Translations under genes and position numbers: made by a program
Notes under the pieces: generated by a model
Seen by the model: only the letters and a program-made list of their open reading frames with translations
The model's database searches: none
Told to the model about the DNA's origin: nothing
Source: Dactylonectria macrodidyma
Taxonomy: Eukaryota > Ascomycota > Sordariomycetes > Hypocreales > Nectriaceae
Direction of reading: 5' to 3'
NCBI GenBank assembly: GCA_020744425.1
Contig: JAGMUV010000011.1
Location: forward strand, 620,001 to 684,000
DNA length: 64,000 bases
Shown: positions 48,388 to 60,993 of the stretch, one piece after another
Layout: each line of letters starts with the position of its first letter
Numbering within the stretch: position 1 is the stretch's first letter

Positions 48388-48631
48388 TCAGGCGGGGGAC
48401 AGTAAACATGGCACACCAAAAGCCTCCTTAGCACTGTAATAGCTACATCCCCCCCTAATATAACACTGATTTAGTCCCAGAGAGCTTCATAAAAATAGAT
48501 AAACTTATGCTAATGCTATTCAATTTGATTGCATAATTTATTAGGATTTTGCTTCTCTTTTTAAAATCCTGTATTGCTTGGTGAGGGTAAAGTCGACTCT
48601 TGGTGTGCCATGTTTTCTGTCCCCCGCTTGA
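48388..48631. mobile_element. MITE-like element with 35-bp terminal inverted repeats
   Basis: The left end (48388-48422) and the reverse complement of the right end (48597-48631) match at 32 of 35 positions by eye; the shared core reads GCGGGGGACAG then AACATGGCACACCAA. The 174 bp between them are clearly AT-richer than both the ends and the flanks and contain no open frame of note. The total is 244 bp. Both ends are flanked by CCC (left ACCC, right CCCT), which may be a 3-bp target duplication, though a C-rich context makes this weak. Size, inverted ends and lack of coding capacity fit a miniature inverted-repeat transposable element moved by a transposase coded elsewhere. The superfamily is not assignable here. 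Confidence 0.75.
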
Positions 48632-51165
48632 CCCTCTAGTCCCATTCTGTCCCATCCTGTCCCAGTGTTCCATTGTTCCAGGTGGGGAGGGGTCTGAGTC
48701 CGGGACCGGTTATTCGAGGCTCTGGTCCTCTTTTTTTTGTTCTCATTTTTTCTCACTTTTTGCTTGTCAGCTGCTGGGCAACTCTGAATCACTGTAGTTT
48801 TTTTCAATACTTTTCTTCCTTAACTATCGGCCCCACTACGCTCCACTGTGGAATTCCATTCGCAATTGTGGAGGAATCGTCAGTGATACTTCGTACATAC
48901 TCGTACCTGGTGCGCATTTCGTCTTGTACCGTACCATGCCGTGGAGCGAATCTGTGACAGTCATGCGTGCCATGTGCACCATGTGTGCCCCGGTTTCCTC
49001 GCTGGCACAGGGCATTCATAATCCACTTGCTTGAGCCTCTTTCTGGCCTCAGATATGCACGACGCACATAGCACAGAGGGAGGAGACCCAACTCCGCAAC
49101 TAACCCAATCAGTCGTCCAACGACCTGAGAGGCAGATGGTGCAATTGTGCTGGCCGAGCTCACCTCGTCCAGCCTAGCTGCGAGTCATCGTCGAAAAGGT
49201 TACGAAGTACTTTGTGACATGCGGACCCTTCCATACCTCGTTTCAAGTCGGCTTTTTGTCCCTCTATCTGTGCAAGTAAGCCCCCACTTCGTGTATCCCT
49301 CTGCTACGTAGTCCTTGTGTGTTCACTCGGCACCGTATGACGGATTCATGATGTCGAAATCCTCTCGCTGGGCCATTGCGTAAGTGGGTGACGGGTTCCT
49401 TGGCCGTGCAGGCTGGAGTCAGCCATCTAGAACTTGGCTACCAAGCTCAACCAACGCGGAGCCGTGATTCGTTGGTGGTGGGCTGCAGTGCCAAGCTGGG
49501 GTTGTCGTTGTTGGGACCTACCAAAACGTCATGGATGGAGGTACCGATCCTCGAAACAGGTACTTACAACGACCCATGTCACTTATCGAATTTTTCAGTA
49601 GACCAATTATGCCAGCGGGGGAAGCTCATGCTAGTGAGACAATTCCTGCGGCCAACATCGACAATCACGCATTTGGTGGTGCTGTTGAATGACCTTCGAG
49701 TCTCGAGACGAACAGTGCACACATCCCGGGCCCTGGGCGCTAACTAGGCGTCGCGGGGAAGTGTTGGGGCCCTGAGCTACAATCGGTGTCCGCGACCCCA
49801 GCGGGTACTCACCTGACCGAGCCTCACTGAAACTGGTCCTCACCGAGTGTTCCGGGCCAACCTGACCTTGGTCACAGGGACTCAAGAGTAAATTGCTATC
49901 CACTTCACTCGTCTAAGCTCCAAGAGCAAAAGTAAAGAAAAATCTACTAAAATATAAGAACAGACAGTCAATCACCGACATCCACTAGCTGCCCCGGATT
50001 GAGGGGAGGTTCTCCGGCCGACGCGGGGCCGCGCGGGTTACGTGCTCATCCACCTGATGATGACTACACCACCTATTTCGACCTGGCCACATACCTAAAA
50101 GGTACGTGGTATGGATCCTATGGAAATATCCATTCGTACCCTGACGTGAACGAGGTACTCCTAGTTCGTCCTGGTACACGTCAAGCACTGTATAGTACCA
50201 TCGATGACACAATTGCCCACGTCGTCAGTCCAAACTCGGCACCAATGTGGGCTCTGAGGTAAAGACAACAAGGTTGCGATGGGTTCGTTGCACGACATGC
50301 CCCGGCTTAATTGGCACCAATTGAGCAAGTCTGCAGGAGGATTGCGTTGTTTCGTCCACGTCTCCAAATGATAAAAACTCATACACAAGCCATCAAGACT
50401 GAAAAACAAAATCTCCTGCAACGGGCCCGGTATCCGCCTCCGGCGTCTCGCAACCAAGACCCCCGAATTGCCCCGGTGACCCACTCAGCGGAGGGCCGGC
50501 GCCCCCGAAAAGGCTCTCTCGCCTCCCCGCCCCTCCAAGATGGCATTTCCATTACCCCCAGGTTTCTCTCCATTGTTCAGAAACGAAACTGTAACGGTGT
50601 CTGCTCCATATAAAAAAATCCACGGATGATGCGCCAGGAAGCACCAGGAGACCCGCTCTACACTCCTTCACAACCGAGCCTTTTCTACCCTCGTTTCCAT
50701 TACCCCCAGTTTACTTGATCGTGCAGCTTCGTGACAGCCACGGGACCGTCCGACTTGGCCGGACCCCATAACGCCTGTGTTGCACCATCGCAATCCTACC
50801 CCTTTCTCCCCAGCTGCGCCTTTGGGCATTCGCTCCCCCAGCTTATTACCCCATCTGCGGCAACAAACGCGCACACCGTACCCCCGACAACTAGGTAGAA
50901 TCCACGCCCCCCAGACTTTTCTTGTTTGCCGTCGTCTCGTGGCCCCTCTGGTTTGTCATTGGCATCGCTATTACTAAATCTTCCCTGCACCCCGCATCCC
51001 GCCCTTGGAGGCAGACACCGTTAGAGTCGTCACGAGGCCGACAGAAAAAAAAAATTTGATGAAGCAGGGGGGGAGTGTGTGTAACGGGGTCGGTCTGTGA
51101 GATTTCCTCTGGGGTCAAAACAACGCCAGCCCGTCAAGGGAAAGAAAAAGGACGACATCGTGGCC

Positions 51166-51201
51166 GAGGTCGCGGTCGAGGTAGCGGTCGAGGTTGCGGT
51201 C
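51166..51201. repeat. 12-bp tandem repeat (GAGGTCGCGGTC)
   Basis: Three near-perfect copies of GAGGTCGCGGTC, differing at one or two bases, followed by a decayed copy. The repeat could encode a short Arg/Asp/Thr run on the minus strand, but no gene is supported around it. Confidence 0.8.
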
Positions 51202-51873
51202 GAAGTCATGGTTGAGCCCATTGTTTGTCCGGGGTCGGGGGTTGCGGCTGGGGAACTGAGATGAGCATGATAATCTATGGGTACCAGAAGTCCATACAGA
51301 GCAACTGGCCTGACAGGCGACAGTTGGTCCAAGCAAATGCCAGGTGCGTGCGAATTACACATGGCCACTTTGAACAATTGGCCCATTTTGCGCTCCAGGT
51401 AGATACGCACAGCACTCCGGCTGCGCAGCTGCAACTGGGCTGGGGATGGCTAATCGATCTGACCCAGGTGTGTGGGATCTGGCGGCAGCCTGTCAGCACC
51501 AGGTTCGGGCTTGTCTCTGCTCGTTGTCTGACTGTGCTCCCCTATCTTTCGTCTCGGCGGTTCCATAGCTGAGCACCGAGAGCTGAGACAGCTCGGGTAT
51601 CTCCATCTCCGCAGTCTATTCCGTCATCACAGCCTCCTCGACCTGCTGCTACCCGCTCCAGCTCTCCAGGTGACTCTTGGTCACAATCCACAGTGTGGTC
51701 AGTGCTAGATTGGGACTGCCGTCTGGCCCGTCTCCAGGCCCGCCTTCCAGTTTGGTTCGGCAACACTACCCCGCCCCCCTCCATCTCAACCGGGCTCGGT
51801 TGCTATTTTTGACACCTCCGGATTTGCACTACGTACGCGGTAGTGCACCAGAGTAGGTACAGAGCCAGATACG

Positions 51874-51905
51874 TGCCACATGCCACATGCCACATGCCAC
51901 CTGCC
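51874..51905. repeat. 7-bp tandem repeat (TGCCACA)
   Basis: Three copies of TGCCACA, a fourth with one change, and a partial fifth. It lies in non-coding DNA in the large gene-free region. Confidence 0.85.
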
Positions 51906-54900
51906 CTCTGCACCTGCAAACCTGCACCTGCCACCAGGCATTTGCCACATTTGTTTGTCACTGCCACCGCCACTCCTGACCCTTGCCCCTCCTCGTCTGA
52001 GGCGGGAGAAGGCCAAGGCCGGAGACCGGTACCGTGTTCGTGGTGATGCCTCGTACTGTCAGCTCCTTTGCCCGTCGTTCTGCAGACAACTCAAATCAAT
52101 TCGTTTAGCTGCTACTCGAGGACAGAAGTGCATGCAGGCCATGCCTTCGTGCCAAGGACGGCGTCCTGTAATACCGACCGGAAGTAATAAACACAATCAG
52201 GACTCGAAATAAGCACCGCCACACGAGGTGACCTTTACATCCGCACCCGGGCCCCGGTCCCGATCGATTCGGCGTTGAACAAGGAAACGGTACCTGGTAC
52301 CTGAGTTAGGGAGATCAACCAATGAGTGGCATTGAGTAAATCCTCCAGCAGCCCTGCATGCAGGCAATCTTCGGCTCAAGCAAGGGGTGTACGACAGGTA
52401 GAGCTACTTCCTGCATGTTGTCTGGTTTTTTATTTTATTTCTCGCTTGTCTCATTCTATCGAGATACCGCAAAGATACATAACAACCGGCCTTGTCAGGT
52501 CAATGCGAGCTAGCATGCAACTGGGAACAAGATGAAAAAGCTTTGCAAGCTGTGCAAGTATCGAAAGTACGTACCCGGATACCTTGCTGGCGTCCAGCCG
52601 GCCACCTTTGAGTTGCCACGAAGTGGAATGTTGGGGGCAGAGTTTTCCGAGTGAGCTTTCCCCAGTGGCTCATAGAGGGGCGCCCCAGGCCACCGCCCAG
52701 CACGAACCCAGCAATGCCCAGCACGCCTAGGGCACTACTGTGCTACAAAGACCACTGAGGCACCCCCCCAAGGAACACAAAGAGGGCCTGGAGCCTCTTC
52801 AGCGCCCGCAGCTGCGCTCGGAGTGGGTCCCCACCCGCCGGCCAAACAGTGATGCCGGCCTCCGGGGCGTGCGCCGTGCTCCAACCATTAGCCTTAGTCG
52901 AACGGCAACCTACCGGGCCATCCTAGTAATTAGAGACTTGCGAAAGAGCAACACCCAATCCAACACCAATCCCACCGCATCCGGGGATCAGGGTCGCCCG
53001 TGCATGATCACGATGCCCTCGCCGGCCCCTCAATAGCTCCCCCTTTACGGCTCCCCCTTTGGCTCCTCAACGCCCCCCCGCCGTTTCGGACAAGTCACGA
53101 TCATATCTGGCCCGCCCATTTCTACAGGGCGTTTGTTGCGGTGAGCGCATTGAGGCCGTCCCCCCTTCCCCAGCGGCCACCCGGAGGGGCTGCGGCGGCG
53201 CAGCTGATCGGCGCCTGGTGCGAACATCGTCGTGCTCGCCGGCCTGTCAAACTTCACGGAGCCCCTGCTCTGCCGTCTGCACGCAAACCAACGACGCGTA
53301 CACGTGCTGGTTGCGAATGTGACCCAATGCATTGTTAGCGAGCGGGGATTCGGGACTCGACAAAGTTGAGAATTGACGAGTTGTGGATGCAGACGATGAA
53401 TGTGCAGAGTTCCCTGCAAGAAATCATGAAAGATTTAGGTCGTATGTACCAGGTACTGTATCTGTTGCGAAATATACCATGCGATGTAAGCCACTTAAAC
53501 GAATATGTGCCTGTGGTTGCTAACTCTAGGGTGGTGGCACCTGTGTCGTCGAGTTTGACACGCGGATGGCCTCTTCCCTCCACTACAACCCTACTCTCCG
53601 AAACACAACATGCAGGAGACCAATCGTTCCAGTGTACTTCCACATTGTCGACTCGAGATGTAGCCGTCTAACACAACACCCCCCGATATTCCTTGCGTGC
53701 TCAGCTTGTGGACCGGTCGAGCGTTACATTTGGGTTCTCGTGTTCGAAGTATCGCCCTGCAAAGGGTCGAGACGACATTCACTATCCGCATGGCGTCTGT
53801 GTCTCGCTCCCCCCAGCGGATATAGTATCCAATCGGCGAGTTTCCCAAGCTGCCCCGTCCTGGCCCCGTCTTCCGCAAGCCTAGCACAACTGAGCTATCG
53901 AGTACCTACTCTCGGTTCGTGCTCGCGATAGTGGCTTTCAATGGCTGCACGGGACGGGCCCTGAGTAGATACCCCTTTACCAGCATCTTCCTTTACCGCC
54001 CATTCTGCATGGTAACCAAAATTTTGATGGCTGAACTGGTCACGATGCCAAATGTCTAATTACTTATGGACAAATTGGCAACATTGGGGATCCATCACGC
54101 AGGTCAGGTGGTTGTGCACGTAAGCCCGGCTATTACGTATTAGTGTCCCAGCCTTACATAGGTAGCCTGCCAACGACAACAACTTCACTCCATCCCATAC
54201 TTTGACAACGCAAAAACCTCAACAATGCGTCTTCCCACTCCCTCTCCTCCTCAATACGTGGCCACCCCCCTCCTATCCTAATTAGGTCACTCGAGGTTTT
54301 ACCCATCTACAATTTGCGTTTGCGGATGCTTGCTCCACGATAATCCTTCTTGCTAAACGATCATTCTTGTCAAAGGGTCATTCTTGTTTACCTGTTCGAC
54401 TCCCATTTGAAGGCAGACGCAGTTACATCTGTACAAAAGTGCAGAAGTAATAATTGCAAACACTACTAATCCGTCACGGTTAAACCGAATGCGTGCACAT
54501 GTACGGATAATTTGAGCTACTGGAACTCCAATAAGACTGTTTGTCAGCGCCGCTCCTCTCCCAGCTCCAAATGCTCTCTGTCCTCGTCACTCCAATTCCC
54601 AACGTCGTCTTGTCACGGACAATCCCGTCATCTCGCGATCATATATCCCCTAGTCCGACTAGCGTGCTTAATATACTTGTAAACCCGTTCATTGCACCAA
54701 CCATCGTAACCCTGTCCAGCCTCGATGGCCTGCAGACCTGCTACTGTTACCATGCTGACTAACACGTCCTGTCGTATCTCCACACGTCTACCACATCGAA
54801 GGCTGTCAACAAGACCCATTGTCAGAAGTTTGAAGGTCATACAGGATCCATGTGTCTGCCGTGGAGTCCATCCCCGGGACTCCAAGTTGTTCATCATCGA

Positions 54901-54931
54901 GACTCCCCATGCTGACCAGCCTGTAGAGTTA

Positions 54932-56688
54932 CTATGCCTTCTCGGACAATTCCTTTGGCGCATCCTCAACCGGTTTCTGAGCATCCTTGTCATTCTCCGT
55001 ACTGGCCTTCTCGTCGATAGGGTCGGGTTCTTCTTCCACCACAGCTTTGTCTAGGGTTGTGGGCACAAACTCCCCTTCTGATTTGGTGTCGGTCGCAGCC
55101 GTTTCTCCAGCAGGGACGCTTCCATCGGTAATCGTTTTCGCAGTGTCGTTGACAGCCTTATCCGCCTCAGAGACACTGTCTCTATCGTCCTTTCTCAGGG
55201 CATGATCTAGTCGGACAATCATACATGACAGGTTGTCAGTGCTGAAGCGGTTGAGCGCATGATCCACGAGTTTCTTCGAGGCTACGATGGGGTCTTCGAC
55301 ATTTCGGACCAAGTCCACCGCTTCCTGATCGGTACAAACATCCCATAGCTATTTCAAGTTAGTGGGTCTGGCAAGTTATTATCCGGGTTTGTCCCACTTA
55401 CTCCATCGCACGCAATGATGATGAACTCGTCACTGTCAGGTTGAATCACCGTCTCAGTTGTGTAAGGATGGCCAGTCACAAGCTTCTTCATATAGGCATC
55501 GCCTAGAGCCCTGGTAACAGCCAGGACACCATTGACACGGTTATTTAGGATCAGACCACCCGCGTTGGCAATTCGCTTGCCCTCGACCTCGTCACTTCCC
55601 TTGTGGTCATACGAAAGCCGCAGCGCCTTTCCAGCCCGACACAGGATGATACGAGCATCGCCCACGTTGGCTGTATAAAGAACACGCTGGCGGTTCATGG
55701 AGCCCTTGGTTTTCGTACTACTGGTCTCAACCGGGAGGTTTTTCAATTCATTCGTAGCCGACGCCGTATCATTGGACTTTTCCTTCTCTGAGTGAGAGGA
55801 ATCGTCTGACTTGATGGGCTTCAGATTAGCAGCTGTAGCAGAATCCAGAGTTGACCGGTCATTAGAAATTCGATCTTCCCAACGCAACACGGCGACGGCG
55901 GCTGTACAGCCACTATTTTTCAATGGCAGCTTCTCCAGCTGAGAGTCGGCGGTCGTAAATGCCAGGTCCAGAACCTCGGGAATCTGAGCGTTTGGGTTTT
56001 TGCGTATGAGCTCTTCCAAGATGATGTGCAACTTCTTTCCGCACCAGTCTGCGGCAAAGGTGCCTGCATGTCCATCGAAGATGGCAAAGTAGCCATTGTC
56101 AGACTCGGCTGCATCCTGGACTGCGGACTCGGAGTCATCACCCTCGGAGGTGTCCTTACCTGAAGCATCTGCCAGTGTTGGAGTCTGGATGAAGTTGTAT
56201 AAAAATGCATGGGTATCTTCCATAGTCCGGCGGCATTTCTTGTTTCTATCTTCCCAAACACCGACATGGAACGTGGACTTTGGGCCCGCTACCGACTCTC
56301 CGGCAGAATTGTTATGTTGGCCCTGTGGCACGGCGAGGGCGGGATCCTGCTTGCCCAGTTTCTGGAGGGGTGACTGCGAGGTCATTTCAACAGCAGGGGC
56401 CCGACTGCCCTGAGAGAAGCTCAATGAATTCTTGGCCGAGGCAAGCAGACTGCTAGCCTTGCTGCTGACGCTACTACTCCTGCGCTTCTTGTCCGTAGAT
56501 GCGCTGGTATCCTGACGAGTAGGGGGGCTACCATTGCCGCCACGCTTCTCGCCGTTGGCCGTCTTGTCCGCGGTCTTGATGGGGGTGGCCGCGCTCAAGC
56601 CAGGGCTGGCTTCGGGAGAGGGGGACTTGTCAGATTTGGAATCGGTCTCAGATTTGTTGCCCGCGGAGTTGGAGTTGCTGCCAAACAT
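54932..56688 (-). CDS. PP2C-type Ser/Thr protein phosphatase (Ptc1-like)
   Basis: Two exons (55402-56688, 54932-55348) give 567 residues. PP2C enzymes are Mg/Mn-dependent phosphatases; Ptc1-type members down-regulate stress MAP kinase pathways. Residues 1-125 are a Ser/Lys-rich disordered extension. The catalytic domain spans about 140-470 and shows the expected metal and phosphate motifs: [68 protein letters not shown] followed after the intron by LWDV, and [10 protein letters not shown]. An insert of about 50 Ser/Lys-rich residues sits after the [10 protein letters not shown] block. The C-terminal 85 residues are acidic ([16 protein letters not shown]) and not part of the fold. A TATA-like TATAAG on the minus strand at 56810-56815 is 122 bp before the start and no ATG lies between. 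Assignment to Ptc1 rather than another PTC is tentative. Confidence 0.93.
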
Positions 56689-59471
56689 TCTGTTTAGCAG
56701 GCTGCCCCCAGTCGAGGAAAGACTGCGACGCTTGTTGGTCGCCAGCTTTGTGGATGGTACGAAGGATCTGGCGGGGTGGGTTCGGTGTTGGAATGATGGA
56801 ATGTTGAGCTTATATGAAGTCGCGACGTAGCAGGTCTAGTCGTCGTTGTTCTCGTGACTGCCGTAGTGAGGATAATCTCGATACCGGCAACAGGTGTGCG
56901 TTGCGACGGGAAGACTTGATTGTATGTCGTTGCGGGGGAGTCTGCGGTGGCGGGGTGATGATGATGATGATGACACAGGACGGAACGAAGGCCACTGGAA
57001 ATATGAGGCAGCGTCGGTTCAGTTTGGCCTAGAAATGTCAGGATACAGGTCTTGGAATGAACCTAGGTCGAGAGGCTGGGACTGGAGCAGGTGGGTTGGC
57101 GGAGGGGGGCTGATGTGGTGGAGGGACGTGGAGGTCTAGAGGTCTTGGGAGGTCTAGAGGTCTGAAGGAAGGCTGGGAGGGGCAGCTAGACGTCGCAGCC
57201 AAGCGCGCAGCACCCGCCAGCCCGTCAGCGGGCCGAACGTCAAATGGGCTGGGATCGCAGGGCGCCACGTCGGGTCCACTTCAAAGACAAGAGGGATAAG
57301 ACGGAAGGTGAAATGCAAAAGGTGAGAGGTGAAGGTGAAAGCTCATAGAACCCTAGAAGCAGAACAGTGCCGAGCAGAGCAGCAGTAGGGCCAGAGCAGC
57401 AGGGTGGTAGAAACACGGGCAGCGTGACGTAGGTAGGCGCCAGCGGGGAAGGAACACAAGACCAGCTACCTCTGATAGTGACTCGGCTGGGACACAACGA
57501 TACACAGAGGGCGCGAGAAAGATATGGATGGATGACGAGCAGAGGGCAGCGGGAGGTCTGCAGATAGCGAGCAACGTCGCTCAATGTAGAGAGAGGCAGG
57601 GAGGGCCGTACGTACCAGGACCAGATGCGATGCAAGATGATAGATGACGATGCACCGTCGGGGCGACAACAAAGATGCACGAAGCAAAGGACGATCGATT
57701 ATAGTAATCAGGATGGCTAGGGCCGAGCTACCTGGTCTTTGGAACAGAGGGCAGCTAGAGACACGGGAGGGCCGGAGGATGTTGTAAGTCTTAGGTAGGT
57801 CACAGTCGGAGGTAAGGCGGCGGTGGATTTAGGTTCCGAGGAGGCGGAACGAGTCGAGGTCGAGTCGAGGTCGAGACAAGCCGAGTCCACGAAAGGCCAG
57901 GCAAATGCATGGATGCCCACGCGGGGCACGCTTGGGCTGTCATCAGTGGCCTCGCCTTTCTGTTACCAACAGCCTCTCCATCTGTTGGCAGCGTCTTTCG
58001 CTGGGCGGAGCACTGGCGACAGCGCCCAGTCTCGCGCCCATGCCCACTGACGATCACCACCCACTCACTCACTGGCTCTGTTCACAGCCTATTTCTGTTC
58101 GCTACCCTATTTGGCTCTGGCTCTGCGGAGCTGGGACGACAAGTGTGCTGGTTAGCGCGCACGCCTCGATCGAAACCCTGGAGCCCCGACGTCACTGGTC
58201 ATTGGACAACCACTTGCTTCGTCCAGCGCGGTTACAGCACTGGAAGAGTCGAGCAGCAGGTTCCAGTCCCCCCGAAGCATTAGGCCGCTCGCGGCTCCTC
58301 GGGCGGGGGAGCCTTTCCAACTCCGCCCGTCTCGACTCGGCGGGTCCCACTGTAAACCCGGAGATGGCGTCCGTCATCCATCTCATCTCTGTGGACCTGG
58401 TCGGTCTAAAAGTTCCAGAAATACAAGTCGAAATCATGACACCCGTTTTGGACAAGTTAAAAATACTGCCAACGTGATTATTCCGGCACTTCCGGGGCGT
58501 CGTGGACGCTTTGTACCAGGCAGCTACAAAGTACCATCCACCGTTGCCTTGAGGATACGAAATGCGTTGCCCTCTCTCTCTGCACCCCGACTCACACAGC
58601 TCCTTGGTTGTTCTCAAATCAAGCCTACGCCGAGGGAACATACCACATAAGTCGTGCCGAAAGTGGTGGCCAGATGATAGATCCGTCCAAATTCTAGTCC
58701 ACATCGTCGCCATTCTTAGTGGCACGATTAATGAAGACAGAGCGGATCTCAACAAGCCATGCCCCTGCCCGTGTGGTTCTGAAATACATAGTTGCCCGTT
58801 AGACCCTGCATCGCCACAGTGCAGCACAGAGTAAACTCAACAGCCCAACATACTTGTAGAATCTCTCCATAAATACGTAGCATCCCACATTCGCAGCACA
58901 ACTATACAGCCCCGCAGCGATATATGCTGCGTATCATCCGTGCCCTCTTCATGGTCCGTAAGCACGGATTTGTATCAAGGCACATGATGACGGTCAGGCG
59001 ACATAGCTTAAATACTCGTCCTTGGGGATTTAAGCTGGCGATTTAACCAGGGTTCTCTTCAAAAGCGGAAGGCGCAAACCTCGACGTTTTTTATTTATGT
59101 TGTATGCACAAAGCTGCGGGATTTTTCGGAGCTTTACGTTGATTCATACCGTAAGACGACGAGAAAAAGAGAAATGTCAAGTCCTCCTCCTTCTATAATC
59201 AAAGAGCCTGTCCACTAAAAATCAAAATAATGAAACTGCGTTAATTGACAAACGTGTTTCTCATGACACCTCTGCGCCCAGGCAAGAAATGCAAACAACC
59301 TCTGTGCTCCCTCGAAATATATCTGGAGGAGCAGCCGCCGGTTGCAAAATGTCACTTGTCGAGGTAGTGAATTCCCAACTGCAGAACCCACAGCACGGTA
59401 TTCTCGCTCCTTGAGCCTATCCTCTGAAGGCGACTCAATATCGAAGGCATTAGCCGGTCTTCTCTCGTCAC
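56689..59471. other. Gene-free region of about 2.8 kb, PP2C promoter / Vps2 3' end
   Basis: Both neighbours are on the minus strand. A GAT trinucleotide repeat lies at about 56957-56973, and GA-rich sequence on the + strand continues to about 57.7 kb, consistent with pyrimidine-rich leader or promoter sequence on the minus strand. Open frames of up to 211 codons at 57.9-58.8 kb overlap on both strands and show no domain, so I do not call them. Confidence 0.5.
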
Positions 59472-60325
59472 CTACTTCCTCAAGCTATCAAGCCTTGCTT
59501 GAAGGTCGTCATCAAGGGGGTCGCCGCCGCCGCCACCACCACCAACTGCCTGAGCAATTCTGCCTTCAGCGACAGCGGGGTTACCTATCGTTGTTGGAGT
59601 CTCGCCGAGCTGTGGTCGCGCAATTAGTCTAGATTCACTGCAGCAGAGTTGTGACATTCTTACCGCCTGATTGAAGTCGATACCAATCTCCTCCAATACT
59701 TGCTCTACCACCTCATCGCCCTCTTCTTCTACGCCCACGTCCATAGCATCGTCCATGGCATCGTCCATTACCTCTTGCCTCTGCTCCATAATGTCGTTCT
59801 CTCGTTCGAACTCCATGGCGATCTTTTGGAGTGCTGGAAGGTTCATCGACTTATTCATGCTTCCCAGGGCCATTGTTGCGCCCTTCATGGCCTGCATCAT
59901 TTGCTCGTTCGTCCGGTGTGTCTGGCAACCTCTAGTCAGTCTTTTGCGCCACCACGACGCTGAGTCCGGCCATACCTGGAGTCGCAGGGAAATCTGTTGA
60001 AGCTGGCTGCGCATGCCATAGAACTTCTCGACGTATCGCCTGGTGCGGACAAGATCCTTGGCCTGGATCTTACAGGCACCCATCTGTCCATTCTTGGCGC
60101 TGGTCTTAATCTGCTGGATGAGGGTCTTCTCCTGCTTCTCCAACTTGACGCGCGTTTGGTCGAGCTCGCGGATCGCCTTATCGAGCATGCGCTGGTTCTT
60201 GCGCAGACGCTCTGCGGGCGTCATGCGCTTGCCGAAGGCCCATTCTAGGATCTAGGTAGTCAGGAGGCGGATTAGCCCTCACTCGTAACGGGGGTTGGCA
60301 GCGACGTCATTGGCCTTACGTTCAT
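59472..60325 (-). CDS. ESCRT-III subunit Vps2 (Did4/CHMP2)
   Basis: Four exons (60320-60325, 59976-60251, 59664-59921, 59472-59609) give 225 residues, close to the 232 of yeast Vps2. Vps2 is a late-acting ESCRT-III subunit that caps Vps24-containing filaments and recruits the AAA ATPase Vps4. The N-terminus MNILEWAFGKRMTPAERLRK and the basic core helices (LEKQEKTLIQQIKTSAKNGQ, ALQKIAMEFERENDIMEQRQ) are typical. The acidic autoinhibitory helix follows (DDAMDVGVEEEGDEVVEQVL). The C-terminal DDDLQARLDSLRK is a canonical MIM1 motif for the Vps4 MIT domain. The coding part of the first exon is only six bases (Met-Asn); the family N-terminus confirms the junction. A glycine run precedes the MIM1 helix. 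The gene diverges from FZO1. Confidence 0.95.
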
Positions 60326-60993
60326 GGTTTGCGGGGGAGGATGAAGGAGGCGGAGAGGATTTTCGGCGTCAGGGGAGAAGAGTCTGTCGACCTAATCGCT
60401 CGGGTAGAGGCTTTGTTGCAAACAGAAGAGGCGAGGGCGTCGGAGAGTTGAAGGGTTAGAACGGGTCGGTCAAGGCAGCGAAGAAAGTGTTGATTTGAGG
60501 TTGTGGTGAGAGAAGCGAAGCCTGGACCACTCAGCCGTATACCATGTCGTACTACGTAACTGCTCCCAGCCCGCAAGTCCCAAGTATGGGGGCGCTCTCG
60601 CCGGGCTTTACTGGACCTCACTGGGTTTAGCTGCATCTTCACTGGGCTTAGCGCTACAAGCGGCCGGCTTTTCGCAGCGGTTTCCTGGTTACGCAGGTCT
60701 TTGTCCCACGTACTACGTAGGGGTGATAAGATAAAGCAAGCTCTTCCACGCATGTCCCGTTCGCGCCACCAATCAACGTGACCCCGCCCAATCGAGGCCC
60801 GGCAATTTGCCGCTGTGTAGCCAAAAATCATGCAACATGGATCGGGTCGACAGATTCCGAGCCCACGCCGCCGTGCCAACTCCAACCCCAACTCCAACCC
60901 GCATTCTTACAACCTCTTCACCTAAACCACGATACCTCGTTCCCATTCCTCGCTCCTCGTTCGAAATATGCCTCTCGCCACCTGGACTGCATC
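60326..60993. promoter_or_regulatory. Divergent promoter, VPS2 / FZO1
   Basis: 668 bp lie between the two divergent starts. A CTACGTAG octamer is at 60713-60720 and a related TACGTA at 60553-60558, together with repeated CACTGGG/ACTGGGCTTAG-type short repeats at about 60610-60650. Upstream start codons for FZO1 are described separately. Confidence 0.5.
60830..60925 (+). other. Possible upstream ORF in the FZO1 leader
   Basis: An ATG at 60830 opens a frame of 31 codons plus a TAA, ending 68 bases before the FZO1 start. A second ATG at 60837, in another frame, stays open past the FZO1 start to 61073. Whether either is in the transcript depends on the transcription start, which the sequence does not show. 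If present, they would be expected to reduce FZO1 translation. Confidence 0.35.

Larger units (their letters stand above)
46302..54931. other. Gene-free region of about 8.6 kb
   Basis: No open frame in this stretch has a recognisable domain, conserved motif or credible exon chain. The left end includes the GDH2 promoter. Contained structures are the inverted-repeat element at 48388-48631, a 12-bp tandem repeat at 51166-51201 and a 7-bp tandem repeat at 51874-51905. Base composition is mixed, without a general AT shift, so it is not an old repeat-mutated transposon block. It may hold orphan genes, long leaders or non-coding RNA that sequence alone does not reveal. Confidence 0.5.

Noticed and set aside
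57905..58827. Overlapping open frames of 190 (+) and 211 (-) codons between the PP2C and VPS2 genes
   Set aside because: Neither shows a domain, a biased composition or good splice context, and each is the complement of the other.
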